In this document: piece by piece, positions 10,701 through 19,443 of the stretch
Layout: each line of letters starts with the position of its first letter
Position numbering within the stretch: position 1 is the first letter of the stretch
Assembly: GCA_032718475.1 (NCBI GenBank)
Contig: JAUCBJ010007042.1
Coordinates: forward strand, 50,814 to 114,813
DNA: 64,000 nt
Source: Nemertoderma westbladi
Lineage: Eukaryota; Xenacoelomorpha; Nemertodermatida; Nemertodermatidae
Direction: 5' to 3'
Notes under the pieces: model-generated
What the model saw: only the letters and a program-made list of their open reading frames with translations
Told to the model about the DNA's origin: nothing
Database searches by the model: none
Program-made: the position numbers and the translations under genes

Positions 10701-13142
10701 CGCAGGGTTGTTAAGTCTGGTCCTTTCCCGGTGGTTCCAACTTACCTGCTCCGCGTCCGTCCTTCTTTCCTTATAGTTTCGGGACTTCTGACGTCTCATG
10801 TCTTCCTCTTCATCGCTTGACTCAGTGTCAGTCCTTAGCGCTCGCGATGGTTTGCGCGCCGAGGCCCTGACCCAAGCATCCTGAATAAATCTTTCTGCCG
10901 AATTTTCGAAATTGGGATTATGGATATTCGGGACAGGCGTCCTTACCTGAGGTCTATGTGGTATAGTTTCCTCCGATATGCGTACTCGTTGACTAGGCTG
11001 GACTTTATCTAACTCAGGCCTGCTGGGATTAGAATTACTTCTTACCTGGGCTGCTTCCTTTAACCGTAGGTTGCTAAGCATGTCCGTTATAGGTTGGATG
11101 TGCGGCGATATAGCTTGCGCTAAACTAGCACTTAACTCATCCCTCGTAATAAATTCCTGGCTAGGGTTCTGTTGTATAGTCGGCTCTATCTGAGTAATTC
11201 GTTGTCTCTCATATGATCCCTCTTCCGGTTTAACCCGGAAGTTCTCCGTCGAACTGGGTCGGCGCTCCGTCCGCGTATTCCAAACCCGCGGGTTCGGTTC
11301 GCCAAGTACTCGTCCCGTCGGAGTTTCTCTAAACTCTTCATTCTCTCGTTCGGTGTATAGTGGTGCGGTGTTCCGATGACGTAGATCCTGCGCGATAGGT
11401 GAAGCACTAATACCAACTGGCGTGCGATATGTAGAGAACGGTTTAGCGATCCGTGTACTCGTAATAGCTGGACCGGGTATAGGAATTCTGGTCGTCGTCG
11501 ACTCGCGTATAGCCGGAGTTCTCGCTTCCTGTTCGGCCTTCTGCAGTGCGAACAGTTCTCGTAACTCTGTCCCTACACTCGCCCCACATTCTTCGATCAT
11601 TCGCATCCCCTTCTCGGCGATTTCGTTCGCCTTCCTAGTCCGTTCTTCGCTCTCTAAACTTAATCTCGCACTTTCCAACTGCGCCAGTTTACGTTCTTCT
11701 TCTTCCCTCGCTCGTCTCGCTACGCTCTCTTCTTCCAGTCGCGCCTTTTCTTCATATAACATCTGTCGCTCCTTCTCGATCTCGAGTTCGCGTTCCTTGC
11801 GTTCGCGTTCAAGTTCGCGTTCTTTCTGTTCGCGTTCGAGTTGGAGTTCGCGTTTCTTCGCTTCCTGATCGCGTTCGAGTTGGAGTTCGCGTTTCTTCGC
11901 TTCCCGTTCGCGTTCAAGTTGGAGTTCGCGTTCTTTCTGTTCGCGTTTCAGTTGGAGTTCGCGTTCTTTTCGTTCGCGTTCCGCTTGCTCACGCTTACCT
12001 TTGTCTTCCAACTCCCGCAACTTTGCGTCTAACTTACGTGCGCGCTCCCGTTCCCGCTCAGCTTCCTTCCGTGCTTCCGATGCACGCAAAACTTCCGCCT
12101 GCTGTTCGTCTAGTCGGCGTCTTCTCTCCTCCGCCGAGTTGTGAGAAACAAGGGATCTAGCACATATAACTTTCCCTCGCGCGCGACTAACCTGGGAATC
12201 GCCACTGTCTCTGGATGCGTCGTCGGGTGGAGTTAACGTCCTCTGTTGAATGTTCTCCGTCGTCGGTAGCACCTGGCCTGGTACCACCACTCCATTCTGC
12301 ATCAGCCAGCTAGTAACTTCCCTCTGATAACGGCGCTCTTCCTTATCTTGGATCTCTTCCCGCTCCACTAAGTCTCTTAAATCTGCGTCACTCACCTGAG
12401 TCGCCTGCGTTTGTGATGCCCATAGCAGCCAGTTCTCCGTCCTAACTCGTCGGAATCGCTCCGATAACTCGCGGTGCTCCAACAAGGCTGCTAAAACCCT
12501 GTCGTAAATCCTCGTCGCCACGTCGCTCGACTGAGACTCTACTGCCTTCTTCGCTAGGACTGCAAGCTCCTCCGTCTGCTTGAATAACGCTGAGTTATAT
12601 CCTCTTCTAATCTCTACTAACCCTTCCCGTCCGATGTTCGCTGAGTCGGCTAACATCTTCCTTACCTTGTCCGTCGTCCGAGTTATATGTCCGGCGTGCG
12701 CGCGAAGTTTCTTCTTTATCGCGATATCAAGTTCTCTCTCGCTTACCTGACTCACACTCGGTGGACTTGAAGGATTATTTCGGGAACTACGGGTACTCCT
12801 AACAGCCGTTGGGACCACGGCACTTACCATACCCACAGGTCTGGAAACCGGGCTCCGGGCTCTCGCTTCTGCTACACTACCCTCCCTATCACTCACCTCT
12901 GTCCGGGTTGCTGTACAATCCTTCCTTACAGTAGCGGTAGGGGATCCTAATACTATTACCTGAGGTAGTTCTTCTTCCTCACTAGTCACTGTCTCGTCCT
13001 CCTGTTCACTTACGTCAGCGTCGCTCGCTGCGTCGTCATAGTCGGCATTGTCGTCAACAGTAATATTTACGCTATCGTCAGTCGGCGGTCCAGCCGCCGT
13101 CTCATAGCTGTCCTCTAGTGCCTCTTTGTCTGAGACACTCAT
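4797..13142 (-). CDS. BEL-1 Gag-Pol polyprotein (intact)
   Basis: One uninterrupted frame of about 2781 codons. The frame opens upstream with a TTG, so I start at the first ATG (13142). Approximate order: acidic N-terminus; a long Glu/Arg/Lys-rich coiled coil (345-525); BEL Gag region (845-995); zinc-binding segment with a canonical CCHC knuckle (1080-1160); aspartic protease with Asp-Thr-Ala near 1260; reverse transcriptase with a YMDD-type active site near 1797; RNase H with Asp near 1982 and a second Asp near 2053; integrase zinc finger (2392-2440); integrase core with Asp 2466, Asp 2528 and Glu 2578; C-terminal BEL domain (2650-2765). All catalytic residues I looked for are present. Gag and Pol share one frame with no stop or shift between them, as in many BEL/Pao elements, so the protease presumably releases the parts. 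Intact coding and matching LTRs suggest recent, possibly current, mobility. Confidence 0.95.
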   Translation of the reverse strand: MSVSDKEALEDSYETAAGPPTDDSVNITVDDNADYDDAASDADVSEQEDETVTSEEEELPQVIVLGSPTATVRKDCTATRTEVSDREGSVAEARARSPVSRPVGMVSAVVPTAVRSTRSSRNNPSSPPSVSQVSERELDIAIKKKLRAHAGHITRTTDKVRKMLADSANIGREGLVEIRRGYNSALFKQTEELAVLAKKAVESQSSDVATRIYDRVLAALLEHRELSERFRRVRTENWLLWASQTQATQVSDADLRDLVEREEIQDKEERRYQREVTSWLMQNGVVVPGQVLPTTENIQQRTLTPPDDASRDSGDSQVSRARGKVICARSLVSHNSAEERRRRLDEQQAEVLRASEARKEAERERERARKLDAKLRELEDKGKREQAERERKERELQLKREQKERELQLEREREAKKRELQLERDQEAKKRELQLEREQKERELERERKERELEIEKERQMLYEEKARLEEESVARRAREEEERKLAQLESARLSLESEERTRKANEIAEKGMRMIEECGASVGTELRELFALQKAEQEARTPAIRESTTTRIPIPGPAITSTRIAKPFSTYRTPVGISASPIAQDLRHRNTAPLYTERENEEFRETPTGRVLGEPNPRVWNTRTERRPSSTENFRVKPEEGSYERQRITQIEPTIQQNPSQEFITRDELSASLAQAISPHIQPITDMLSNLRLKEAAQVRSNSNPSRPELDKVQPSQRVRISEETIPHRPQVRTPVPNIHNPNFENSAERFIQDAWVRASARKPSRALRTDTESSDEEEDMRRQKSRNYKERRTDAEQVSWNHRERTRLNNPAELNHLLTRNDATLRDIGKFAARQGLPTQQPQKFMGNHKHWRTFKTYVDEQLTNSTFTPNEKFNYLLQMLHREPRAIADNFVGNERAFELAMKTLSDIYGNKTKMAQSIVEDLGKGGRITTPLELLNLANAISNALDILRTVNLPHHGDHAEVLKSVIRRLNMRYRQKWRKLENKLEGQGKVLTLQHIHDMIATDAVAEMKSNFSEENMRESKPVTGKSMVSFDDDRTTVTYNSVDRYNSSTPAFRSDSRVWSGERLDRPRLKQQELPDGFVGCQYCLLKEVRSDDHKLDSCRRFKELNSEQRRVQVRTLDTCWACLAPGHVRRQCPNSKDGCMECGRLHHKLLHADFHTPTDRYLQRNPHRKGSKEPVSIRRNTYTGIQDDGYQPGSSDEDGESSAREVTCQGFTADSSSTSARTYLSSATSEIFSVIPVKLTGDKGSKRIYVMLDTASTLSYIDEEVARAVSSFQDAEEIQIELKSMHGVGDLKGHRISVELDSLLPRDQHTRQERKALPLDGFKCLAMKGFGRQLGKVPPMSPIAQEYFDKLRIPRHQVGYRNVSMLIGAEQLIAHQIWETKPAEPHVNGPHAHRTILGWYTRVPMSYEFTGGDKPMNRYDELQPIIQPPLVEPPDIDEFRRTCIDHYSDFSESDEELIPDNVRLSEPLHNDRTDSEPEDYCYQTRGSGSAAHATYLTNVLTYTDIVEGQVAKYRDLDIFQYSEEELQKELIRQDLETGARTVEWLDRDAMEPGGYDLAMSTDEKRSLEMMEDTIRLLPTGHFEVGMLWRRQPPKLENNYSLALKRLNGVRARLLKNPDIREKYCAQINNYFAKGFAGKVEDPDLVTDQTYYLPHHYVTHPDKPDKVRVVNDCAAVYRGMSLNSELMDGPNLNNYLIGILLRFRQRRFAFTCDIEAMFHQVRACKADQDSLRFLWYENEDLSGPVVTYQMYVRIFGARDSPNGTLFVLKKTATAQIGKYPVEVIESILRNFYMDDGLVSKDTAEQAIEVAHGLQECLATGGFPLTKFTTNSEALLESFPVKDRGSGDIELGVEPIPMARVLGLAWNPNSDKFQVRVRFEPSSPDKVLTKRICLSTLSRLFDPMNFISPVILQARACMRKIWLSDLEWDEPISPIHAKQWREWEAELHLLKNIDVPRSYFPNQLVFPADLELHLFSDASDTGFGMVAYLRREVSQDKFETAFVTSRSKTMPVKYMTVPRAELQAAVVSVEVSKQIIEELDTTLTLFYWTDASLVLVYIAADNIALKTFVANRRAQIVDFPTKEQWRHCPGVLNPADITSRGAMPAEFCREESQEFWLHGPDFLTRTQEHWPERLKIVTNPMPEDAEVKVEKVSKSKSKAKLKSLERPEESLERPGDLSDQQTYVTTRSGRVSYDIKPPLQTKPESQLVSDGQKMTDTMDPLVSKPAGLDSKLPLISGQPSLALESCSIYDKLLNSSASWLTICKRTAWLSRYVSYLCLKHSKHLRERTSTNSERIRKLKQPLTEDEIDQAELRHLRHYQMCAFPKEFHLLSAQRPVLYKPLRKWSPLIHKGLICHRSRIQTVDINSQFRFPVIIPSHPIELQRAILWDIHKRLHHAGKLHCLSAARQRFILLQPSRAVGTMYDACLVCKRVNARVLEQEMAELPEARVQAYDPPFTNTGVDCFGPIEAKSGRLTHKRWGLLLTCMASRAIHIERVADMSTKSLLLALKRFMARRGLVKAFYSDKGTNFVGGNSELNAAHKAAQNKEISAALLPQRVEWRFNTPESPWRGGSWERLVRSVKQAIAKTLPVNKQLTDDELVTAFIEIEHTLNSRPIAMLPDGVALTPNHLLMQSPAFLVPASEPISADLYSRKSWKVTQFVAYTFWEYWREYYLPTISTRTKWYKTVRSLQRGDYVLITEPIIKRKYWETGVILHTHPDVQNIVRTVTVKIRCKCPHPKKCKTNGLHTLDRPVQDIVLLEETRIETGDYNLSPASKQN

Positions 13143-14325
13143 AGTCTTAATAATGTTTGCCTTCCGGCAAAAATCTCGCAAAAGTTCGAGATATAATTAT
13201 AATTTAACCGAAATACGGTCAAATTAATTGTCAAATAATCAGTTGGTCCAAATGTCAAATAAATTCGCAATGCAATATTGTGAATTTAATGGGGTATATA
13301 GTTATAGCAAATACTAACACAATATTTAAACAAAATATTATTATATAGCTACTATATAATATTAAATACCGGTATAGCACAAAATAACCTTGAATCTAAT
13401 ACAAAATATTCAAAATAAACTTGCCACCCGAATATTTCTAATTTTATATATAGCTCTAATCAACGTAATTTTAATTTCAAATATTATATGTATCCACTAG
13501 CGCGTGGCTACATCTTCGGGTTGCGACTCTCTCTAACTCTCTCTCTAACTTGAGCGATTCAAAAACCATGGCCGGCTAAACCTAAATATCCTAACTAATA
13601 AATTGAGTTCAGCTTCGCAGTTAAACAACCGATAATTTTTTACTGCTTCCACAAACACACTGGCGCCAACAGAACAACTAACCTTGTTTGCTGTGAGATT
13701 CCACGTCCGCGTCCAAAGATTCAGGCCCTTCGCTGATTGCAAACCGAACCCGCAGACCCACACGAACCCCAAACTCAGAAGTTCCGTCTTGCCATGTATC
13801 TCCAGATGGTATAAAATAACTAAGCGGTTACCTAACATACCGGTACAAAACTCTAGAATTTTACAAAATAATTTTGACCGAAACTGAATTCTCGCAAACC
13901 TAGCTAATAATTTTCAAAAAACTTACTAATTACAGTTTGCCCTAAGGCCTAAGGAACTGCTGTATTCGCAATTAGTAAAAACGCACTACCGTACATCCAC
14001 TTTATGCAGTACAGTAAGTAAAACAGTACACCAACCTAACAGCCTAATGATACTGTGTGTGGTACGGCAAAACAAATGTCCTTCTACCGTACGCAGTAAC
14101 AGCAATCAGCCTAATGTACTACTGTACTAGTGTACGCAGCCAGTGAATACAGTAATCTAAACAACAGCCTAAGAATACACTATTGACCGCTGCAAGCAAC
14201 AGCCAATAAAAAACATACCTTACTGTTACGAAGTATCAGTAAATCTAAATCTTCACGGCCTAAGAATATACTCTATGTCCTACTGTACGCGGTAGGCCTA
14301 CAGCAGACAATAACACGTGCTTTAC
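13143..14325 (-). other. BEL-1 leader region with putative primer-binding site
   Basis: On the minus strand TGGCGCCAGTGTGTTTGT at 13651-13668 starts with TGG and looks like a tRNA primer-binding site; the tRNA is not identified. The part from 13670 to 14325 has the same CTAA/ACAGTA-rich texture as the LTR. I read it as the rest of the 5' LTR, missing from the other copy. 13143-13650 would be the untranslated leader. No coding frame is supported. Confidence 0.5.
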
Positions 14326-16411
14326 TGTTAAACAAACTACCCCGGCCTAACCAATAAAGACACAAAACTGCAAACTGCTCTATTTATTAGACAGGGCAAT
14401 CAGGAGCGTATTATTGCTAATGTGAGGGGCTGCTAAATACAAAACCGCTACTTACCGTTAGATGGCGCTAACCTGCCGTCCGCTAATATGTTTTACTAAT
14501 TTTCTACCAGTCTACGGCTCCTGCTAATTTCTTGTTCCTTTCTCTACCAATTACTCGATAGAGAGCTAACTGTTCGAATATATGAGCCACGCGGGAATAA
14601 CCAAAACAACAAACCCGAATCGGCTCCCTAAGCTGACTTAAAACGAGTGTGAGAGGTTTTACACTCAGAGTATATTCTTACGCCTAATCTTACTGTTAAA
14701 GTACGCCAATGCCTACGTCTTTTCTAATCGCGAATACTGGGGGTTCCCTAACGGAATGTGTGAATGCGAGAATATTTAAAATAATCAAAGTGGTACAGTG
14801 TTTATTAGGGCTAATACCTATAGTGGGACTAAACTTGTCTGCGGCTGGCTTTAGGCCAGCAAATTACTAATGCGTTTTGCGTACTGAATACTGCTATCTA
14901 GCTTATTGCCCGCTAATTAAAATAACCGCTCAGCGTGAATAGTTTACGGTACTCTAATTATTACCTTAGCTACTCTCCGCTATGCTGCGTACTAATTCTT
15001 AATTTTACTAATTAATTACAGTCACAAATATGTAACAGCCTAAAATACTGTATTACTTTGACCTAATCAGTAATTATTTACAGTAAACTAAGAGATAGAA
15101 ATCAATCAAAGGGAAAAGAGCGCCTATCTAAGCATTCGTAATCTTAGGCACACTTTAGTAACACACCAATCAGCGTCAGCAATCACAGCTCGCAATGCGC
15201 GATTCACAATTGTACAATCCGCAATGCACGCAATTAGCAATTACACAGCACAATATAATAATTCGCAATACTGCAATACATGCAATTCGCAATTGTAAAG
15301 CACGCAGACCTCTCCCGGGTACATCTAGGCTTCCTAACTAACCCAATTCCTGCCCCCCTAATACTAAATAGAGACAAAACCTGGATCATCAGCCCCCTAA
15401 TTACTGTACCAGCGAGCTGCCCCCACGCTACAATGCAAATTGCCCGACCGCAACGGTGACCCCCCGCCAGCGTTGCTCGCCTTTGAATCCTCCGCTCCCT
15501 TCGTCGCTAACCCCCCGATGTGCCCACCGCCCACTGGCGCCTTAGCCCTCCATTATGCTAATAGCTACCGTAGCGGCGCATGCAAATCACAAAGTCTGAC
15601 AGTCTCAGAAATCCCTTAGGATTATTGCGCAGAAAGGAATCACATAGAACCATTAATCAAAGAGTAGAAATCATAGTTCAATTGTAATTAGCAGTAATCG
15701 AAGGAATTATTGAGAAACACAAGCAAGTAATCGCACTAGCAAATCATTTCAAGAAATTAATCAAATTAGCAAATTGCAGAAAAAATAAGTATCAAGAAAA
15801 AACAGCAAGACAGGTGCTAGGGCTAGGTGTCATGTGATGAGTTGGTGAGGCTCTACCGGCACACCGCCAATTTATAGGTGATCCGGATGGGGTGATGCAA
15901 TAGGGTGACTCAATCGCTTTCTTATTGGCTCTCCAGTCCGTGCTAGCACTAGACCAACCTGGAAGCAGCTAGTCCAATAAGGAGGCCGGATTGTAGCCCT
16001 ATTTGCTCCCCTTCCTCGAATTATTACCATATATGGTAATGGTTCACGTCTCTGGCTGCTGAATGGCCAGGACAGCGTCCCTATATGCTAGCCCTACTAA
16101 AGCTAATATCAGCAAGCACGGAATCCAGGGTCCGAATAAACTTACCCTGGAACTATCTACATATTACCTAATACAAAATTACGTAGGTAGGGCTACATAC
16201 TATACAAAATGGATGGATTCAAATATATGGGTGTTTCGATTTCCCTATCTAAATACCACTGCGTTATTATGCCTTATCTAAAATATCATGCTGCACAACG
16301 GACTAATATTACATACAGTATAACGGACTAATATTGCATACTGCATAACGGACTAATATTGCATACTGCATGATGACTAATATTATGGATACAGCGCCAT
16401 ATACCGTAACA
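14326..16411 (-). repeat. 5' LTR of BEL-1 (minimum extent)
   Basis: Direct repeat of 375-2460. In element direction it starts TGTTACGG at 16411, directly against the disrupted protease region of BEL-2. Identity with the other copy ends at 14326, but the LTR may run on to about 13670, next to the primer-binding-like site. Confidence 0.9.
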
Positions 16412-17893
16412 CTTCGGCCACCCAATCCTCGACTAATGTGAAGGCAGCTCCACTATCAACCAGCATTAGTGTTGTTACTGATCGATTGCCTTCTCCAATC
16501 ACTCGCACGGGTACTACCCCAAGTAACACCGTTCCTCTCTTCTTCGCCCCTACTGTGCTCGTTGCCATCGTTTGGCCTTTCCTTTGACCGAACTTGACCG
16601 GCTTCTCCTTGCATTCCCTAGCTCTATGTCCACTCATCACACATCGCGAGCAGATCTTATTGCTCGACGCATAATCTATCTGATCTTGCCTAGGTAGCGC
16701 TTGCCAGTACCTGCAGTTCATGGTTTGATGAAGCGCATTTGTATGTAGCTGGCATTTGCTCTTTGGGTCGTAGCCCTCCTTATACAGTGCATCGCGTATC
16801 GCAGCTGCGTTTGTACCAAAGTCCCTACTATTCTTATTGTTTGGATTCGGCCTACTGGACGTACTGGGGTTATATTTATTCGTGTTGTTATTGTTCCCCT
16901 GTCCGTTCCATGGTGTGGTCTTACTTTCGGCTATCTGTGGACTTGCAGTCCCCTGCGTCGCTGCATATGGCAATGATTGCCTGAGCCTCGGTAATGCGTT
17001 TGATGTATTGTGCTCTGGTTTCGGTCTATGGTAATCCGTCTTCGGTCCCTTTCCCAGGCTATCTTCGCTATAGACTGGGTCGGTTATTAGTTCAGCCTCG
17101 TAGTTTAAGAAGCTTGACATTTCTTCTAAACCCGGTTCCACACCCTTCTTGTCTCGAGTGGAGAAAGCGATTTTCCTCCACTTGTTGCGCAGCCAGTTCG
17201 GTAGTGCCTGCGCTATCGTGGTGATGTTATTGGACGCGTTGAGCTCGTATGGCGCGTCTAGCGTCTTCAGCACGATTAGCGCCTTTTCGACTTTGTTAGC
17301 GAACGTCTTAATGCTAACGGGATTATCCTGTAGGCCACCCGATGTTATGCCTCTCAGTGTCTGTCTGATGATCTTGGCCGGGTGCCCGTATTCCCTGTCC
17401 AGTGCCCGCCATGCTGTCGTGAAGCCGCCCTCTATGCCTTGATATTGCCTCACGATGTCGTATGCTGGGCCTCCCGTGTATACTTGCAGATACTTTAGGC
17501 ACTCCGCCTGCGTTAAGTTCTTTGTTAGTATTTCATTACTATACATGCGCCGAAACTGTAGATATTCTTCCGGCCTACTCCCATCGAATTTGAATGGTTC
17601 CACGGGTGGTAACTCGATCCTCGTTTTCAACGCATCGATCAACGTGGCCATCCCCATCGCCTGCGCTTCCAATGGGTTCGATGGATGCTGTATGGTTTCT
17701 CCTGTCTGATGCGGTCCGTCCGTCCTATTTCTTGACTTTCTTTGACTTGGGTATGTCATTGGGGGTAGCGGCCCCCTCCATATTTCTGTATCACACGACC
17801 TATTTTCATCCAAGGGACTCGTTGTTCTTGCTCCTATCGGGGTATATTGTTGATATTGTGATGGGGGAATGTCACCCTGTCCCCCCCCCCCCC
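16412..17893 (-). pseudogene. BEL-2 Gag C-terminal part and start of protease, interrupted by BEL-1
   Basis: This frame runs from the G run at 17881-17893 to the BEL-1 LTR. It contains a BEL-type Gag region, a polar Asn-rich linker, a CCHC zinc knuckle (Cys-Ser-Arg-Cys...Gly-His...Cys, about 16600-16650), and the protease start with an Asp-Ser-Gly-Ala active site near 16460. The reading frame crosses the LTR junction at 16411/16412 and stops within nine LTR codons. The rest of pol (reverse transcriptase, RNase H, integrase) is absent: beyond BEL-1 the window holds only a minisatellite. The element can no longer move on its own. Confidence 0.85.
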
Positions 17894-19443
17894 ACCGGTA
17901 TGTTTGGTACTGGGGTTGATGTTAATATATTGGGGCCCATACACCTATCCGCAATAATTCCCCCCTCCCCTGGGTATATGTTATGTCCCTGCATGCTGTA
18001 GTCATACTGCTGTACTGGTACCGGTATAGGCCTATCAGCTTCTGGCCTACCCGCCGGTATGTATTCCGCGACTTCCGGGTTTAATCCCGTCGTCCGCGCT
18101 ATCCTATCGCCTACATTGCCTCTGTCAGTATGGCCTATGGTATGTGCAGTAAGGCCTACAGTATGTCCTACAGTCCGCATGTGTCGCTCGGGATCGAAGT
18201 TTATTCTTCTCGAATAGTCCTCCCCGCGGCTACCGTATTCTCGATCGGTAGGTATATTCCGTCGGAAAGTTTCTCTTCGACCCCCCCTCTCTACTGTTCT
18301 CGTCTTCGTACCGGTACATCGCGTACCCCTCCATCGGCGCGTAATGCGCCTCGCCAGGTCGCATCTCTCCGGGGCGACGGCAATCTCCCGGAGTCCGACC
18401 CCACTGACTCTCCGTTCTCATCTCGACTACCGACGGCTCGCTATCCGTCCTCGCTCTTCTATCGTTCGCGGCGATACTTCTACTACTGTCTTCTCTTCTT
18501 CTCCTTTCAGTGGAGTATTCCCGCTCGTGAGATCTCTCGTCGACCTCCCGGTTAAACCCCACTGTTCTTCTTCCCTCTTCTGATCGGGCTCGACGCTTCG
18601 TCCGCCCTCTCACGACGTCAACCTGTCTCTCTCTGCTCGGTCGCACGCCGCTGGGGATACTCGCAATCCCCCTATTACTCTCCGTCGCCGGGTGTTGCGG
18701 TTTACCTATTTCGGCCCGCGCATTATCCGTTGACGTCTGTGGGGCACTCTCTGCCCCCCCCCCTTTTCGCCGCTAACTCGCTGTTGTGGGGTTCTTGTAG
18801 CCCCCCCCCCCCCCCCACTCGCCACATCTAACTTCACTATCTCTCACCCCGCTACCATATCCCTCTCTAGTCGACACATCAACCCTACCGCGGTCGGGTC
18901 TATTCACCCCCGCCTCTCCCTCTGCTATTGCGTGGCCTACCAGGCCCTCTACTCCCTGCCTACCAGCTACGTGGCCTACCAGGCCCTCGCTGGGTCTACC
19001 CAACCCAGCCACTCCCTGCCTACCAATTACGTGGCCTACCAGGCCCTCTCTGGGTTGGATCAACCCCGCCTCCTCCGGCCTACCAACTGTACGGCCTACC
19101 AGGCCCCCATCTGCCTGGCCATACACGCCCGACGTGTTCACGTTAATAGCACCCATATTAGAAACGGAATTATTTTGTTCGTTCGAGATAAAATCATTTG
19201 AATTATTTTGCGCGACTACACTATCTGAATTATTTTGTAAATTATTTAAATTATTTGGATTATATTGCATAACTACGTTGTTCGGATTATTTCCTACGTT
19301 AATATTAGAATCGTTCTGATTTAAATTTAAATTACTACCACTAGGCAAAGTATTTCCTGCAATAAAGGTTTGGTTAGAGTTGTCTAATACGGTACTATTA
19401 ATATTAATGACGTCTACTATAGCATTATTATTACCCCCCCCCC
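17894..19443 (-). pseudogene. BEL-2 Gag middle region, frame broken at G runs
   Basis: Low-complexity Gag linker spread over several frames. Open segments at 17894-18287, 18288-18753 and 18817-19433 switch frame at coding-strand G runs: 19434-19443 (10 G), 18801-18816 (16 G), 18754-18763 (10 G), 18281-18287 (7 G) and 17881-17893 (13 G). Contents are an Asn-rich stretch, a repeat of about 20 codons built on Gly-Leu-Val-Gly-His-Val and Gly-Arg-Gln-Gly (18907-19110), then an Arg/Glu-rich segment. No other domain is recognisable. Open sequence on both sides of each run indicates that one ancestral frame was disrupted by changes in run length or by sequencing error. Confidence 0.75.

Larger units (their letters stand above)
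375..16411 (-). mobile_element. BEL-1: nearly complete BEL/Pao LTR retrotransposon
   Basis: Two direct repeats of 2086 bp (375-2460 and 14326-16411) keep a constant offset of 13951 and enclose an intact minus-strand gag-pol frame, so the element is young. In its own direction the order is 5' LTR, leader, gag-pol, spacer, extra ORF, 3' LTR. The right edge falls inside the protease region of BEL-2. The left edge abuts a minisatellite and there is no matching target duplication (GACGG at 370-374, CTTCG at 16412-16416). A primer-binding-like site at 13651-13668, well inside the internal region, suggests that the true LTR is about 2.7 kb and that the left copy is truncated at 375. Confidence 0.9.

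Noticed and set aside
11422-12032. Plus-strand frames opposite the BEL-1 coiled coil
   Set aside because: Ser/Phe/Leu-rich mirror images of the Glu/Arg/Lys repeat codons on the coding strand.
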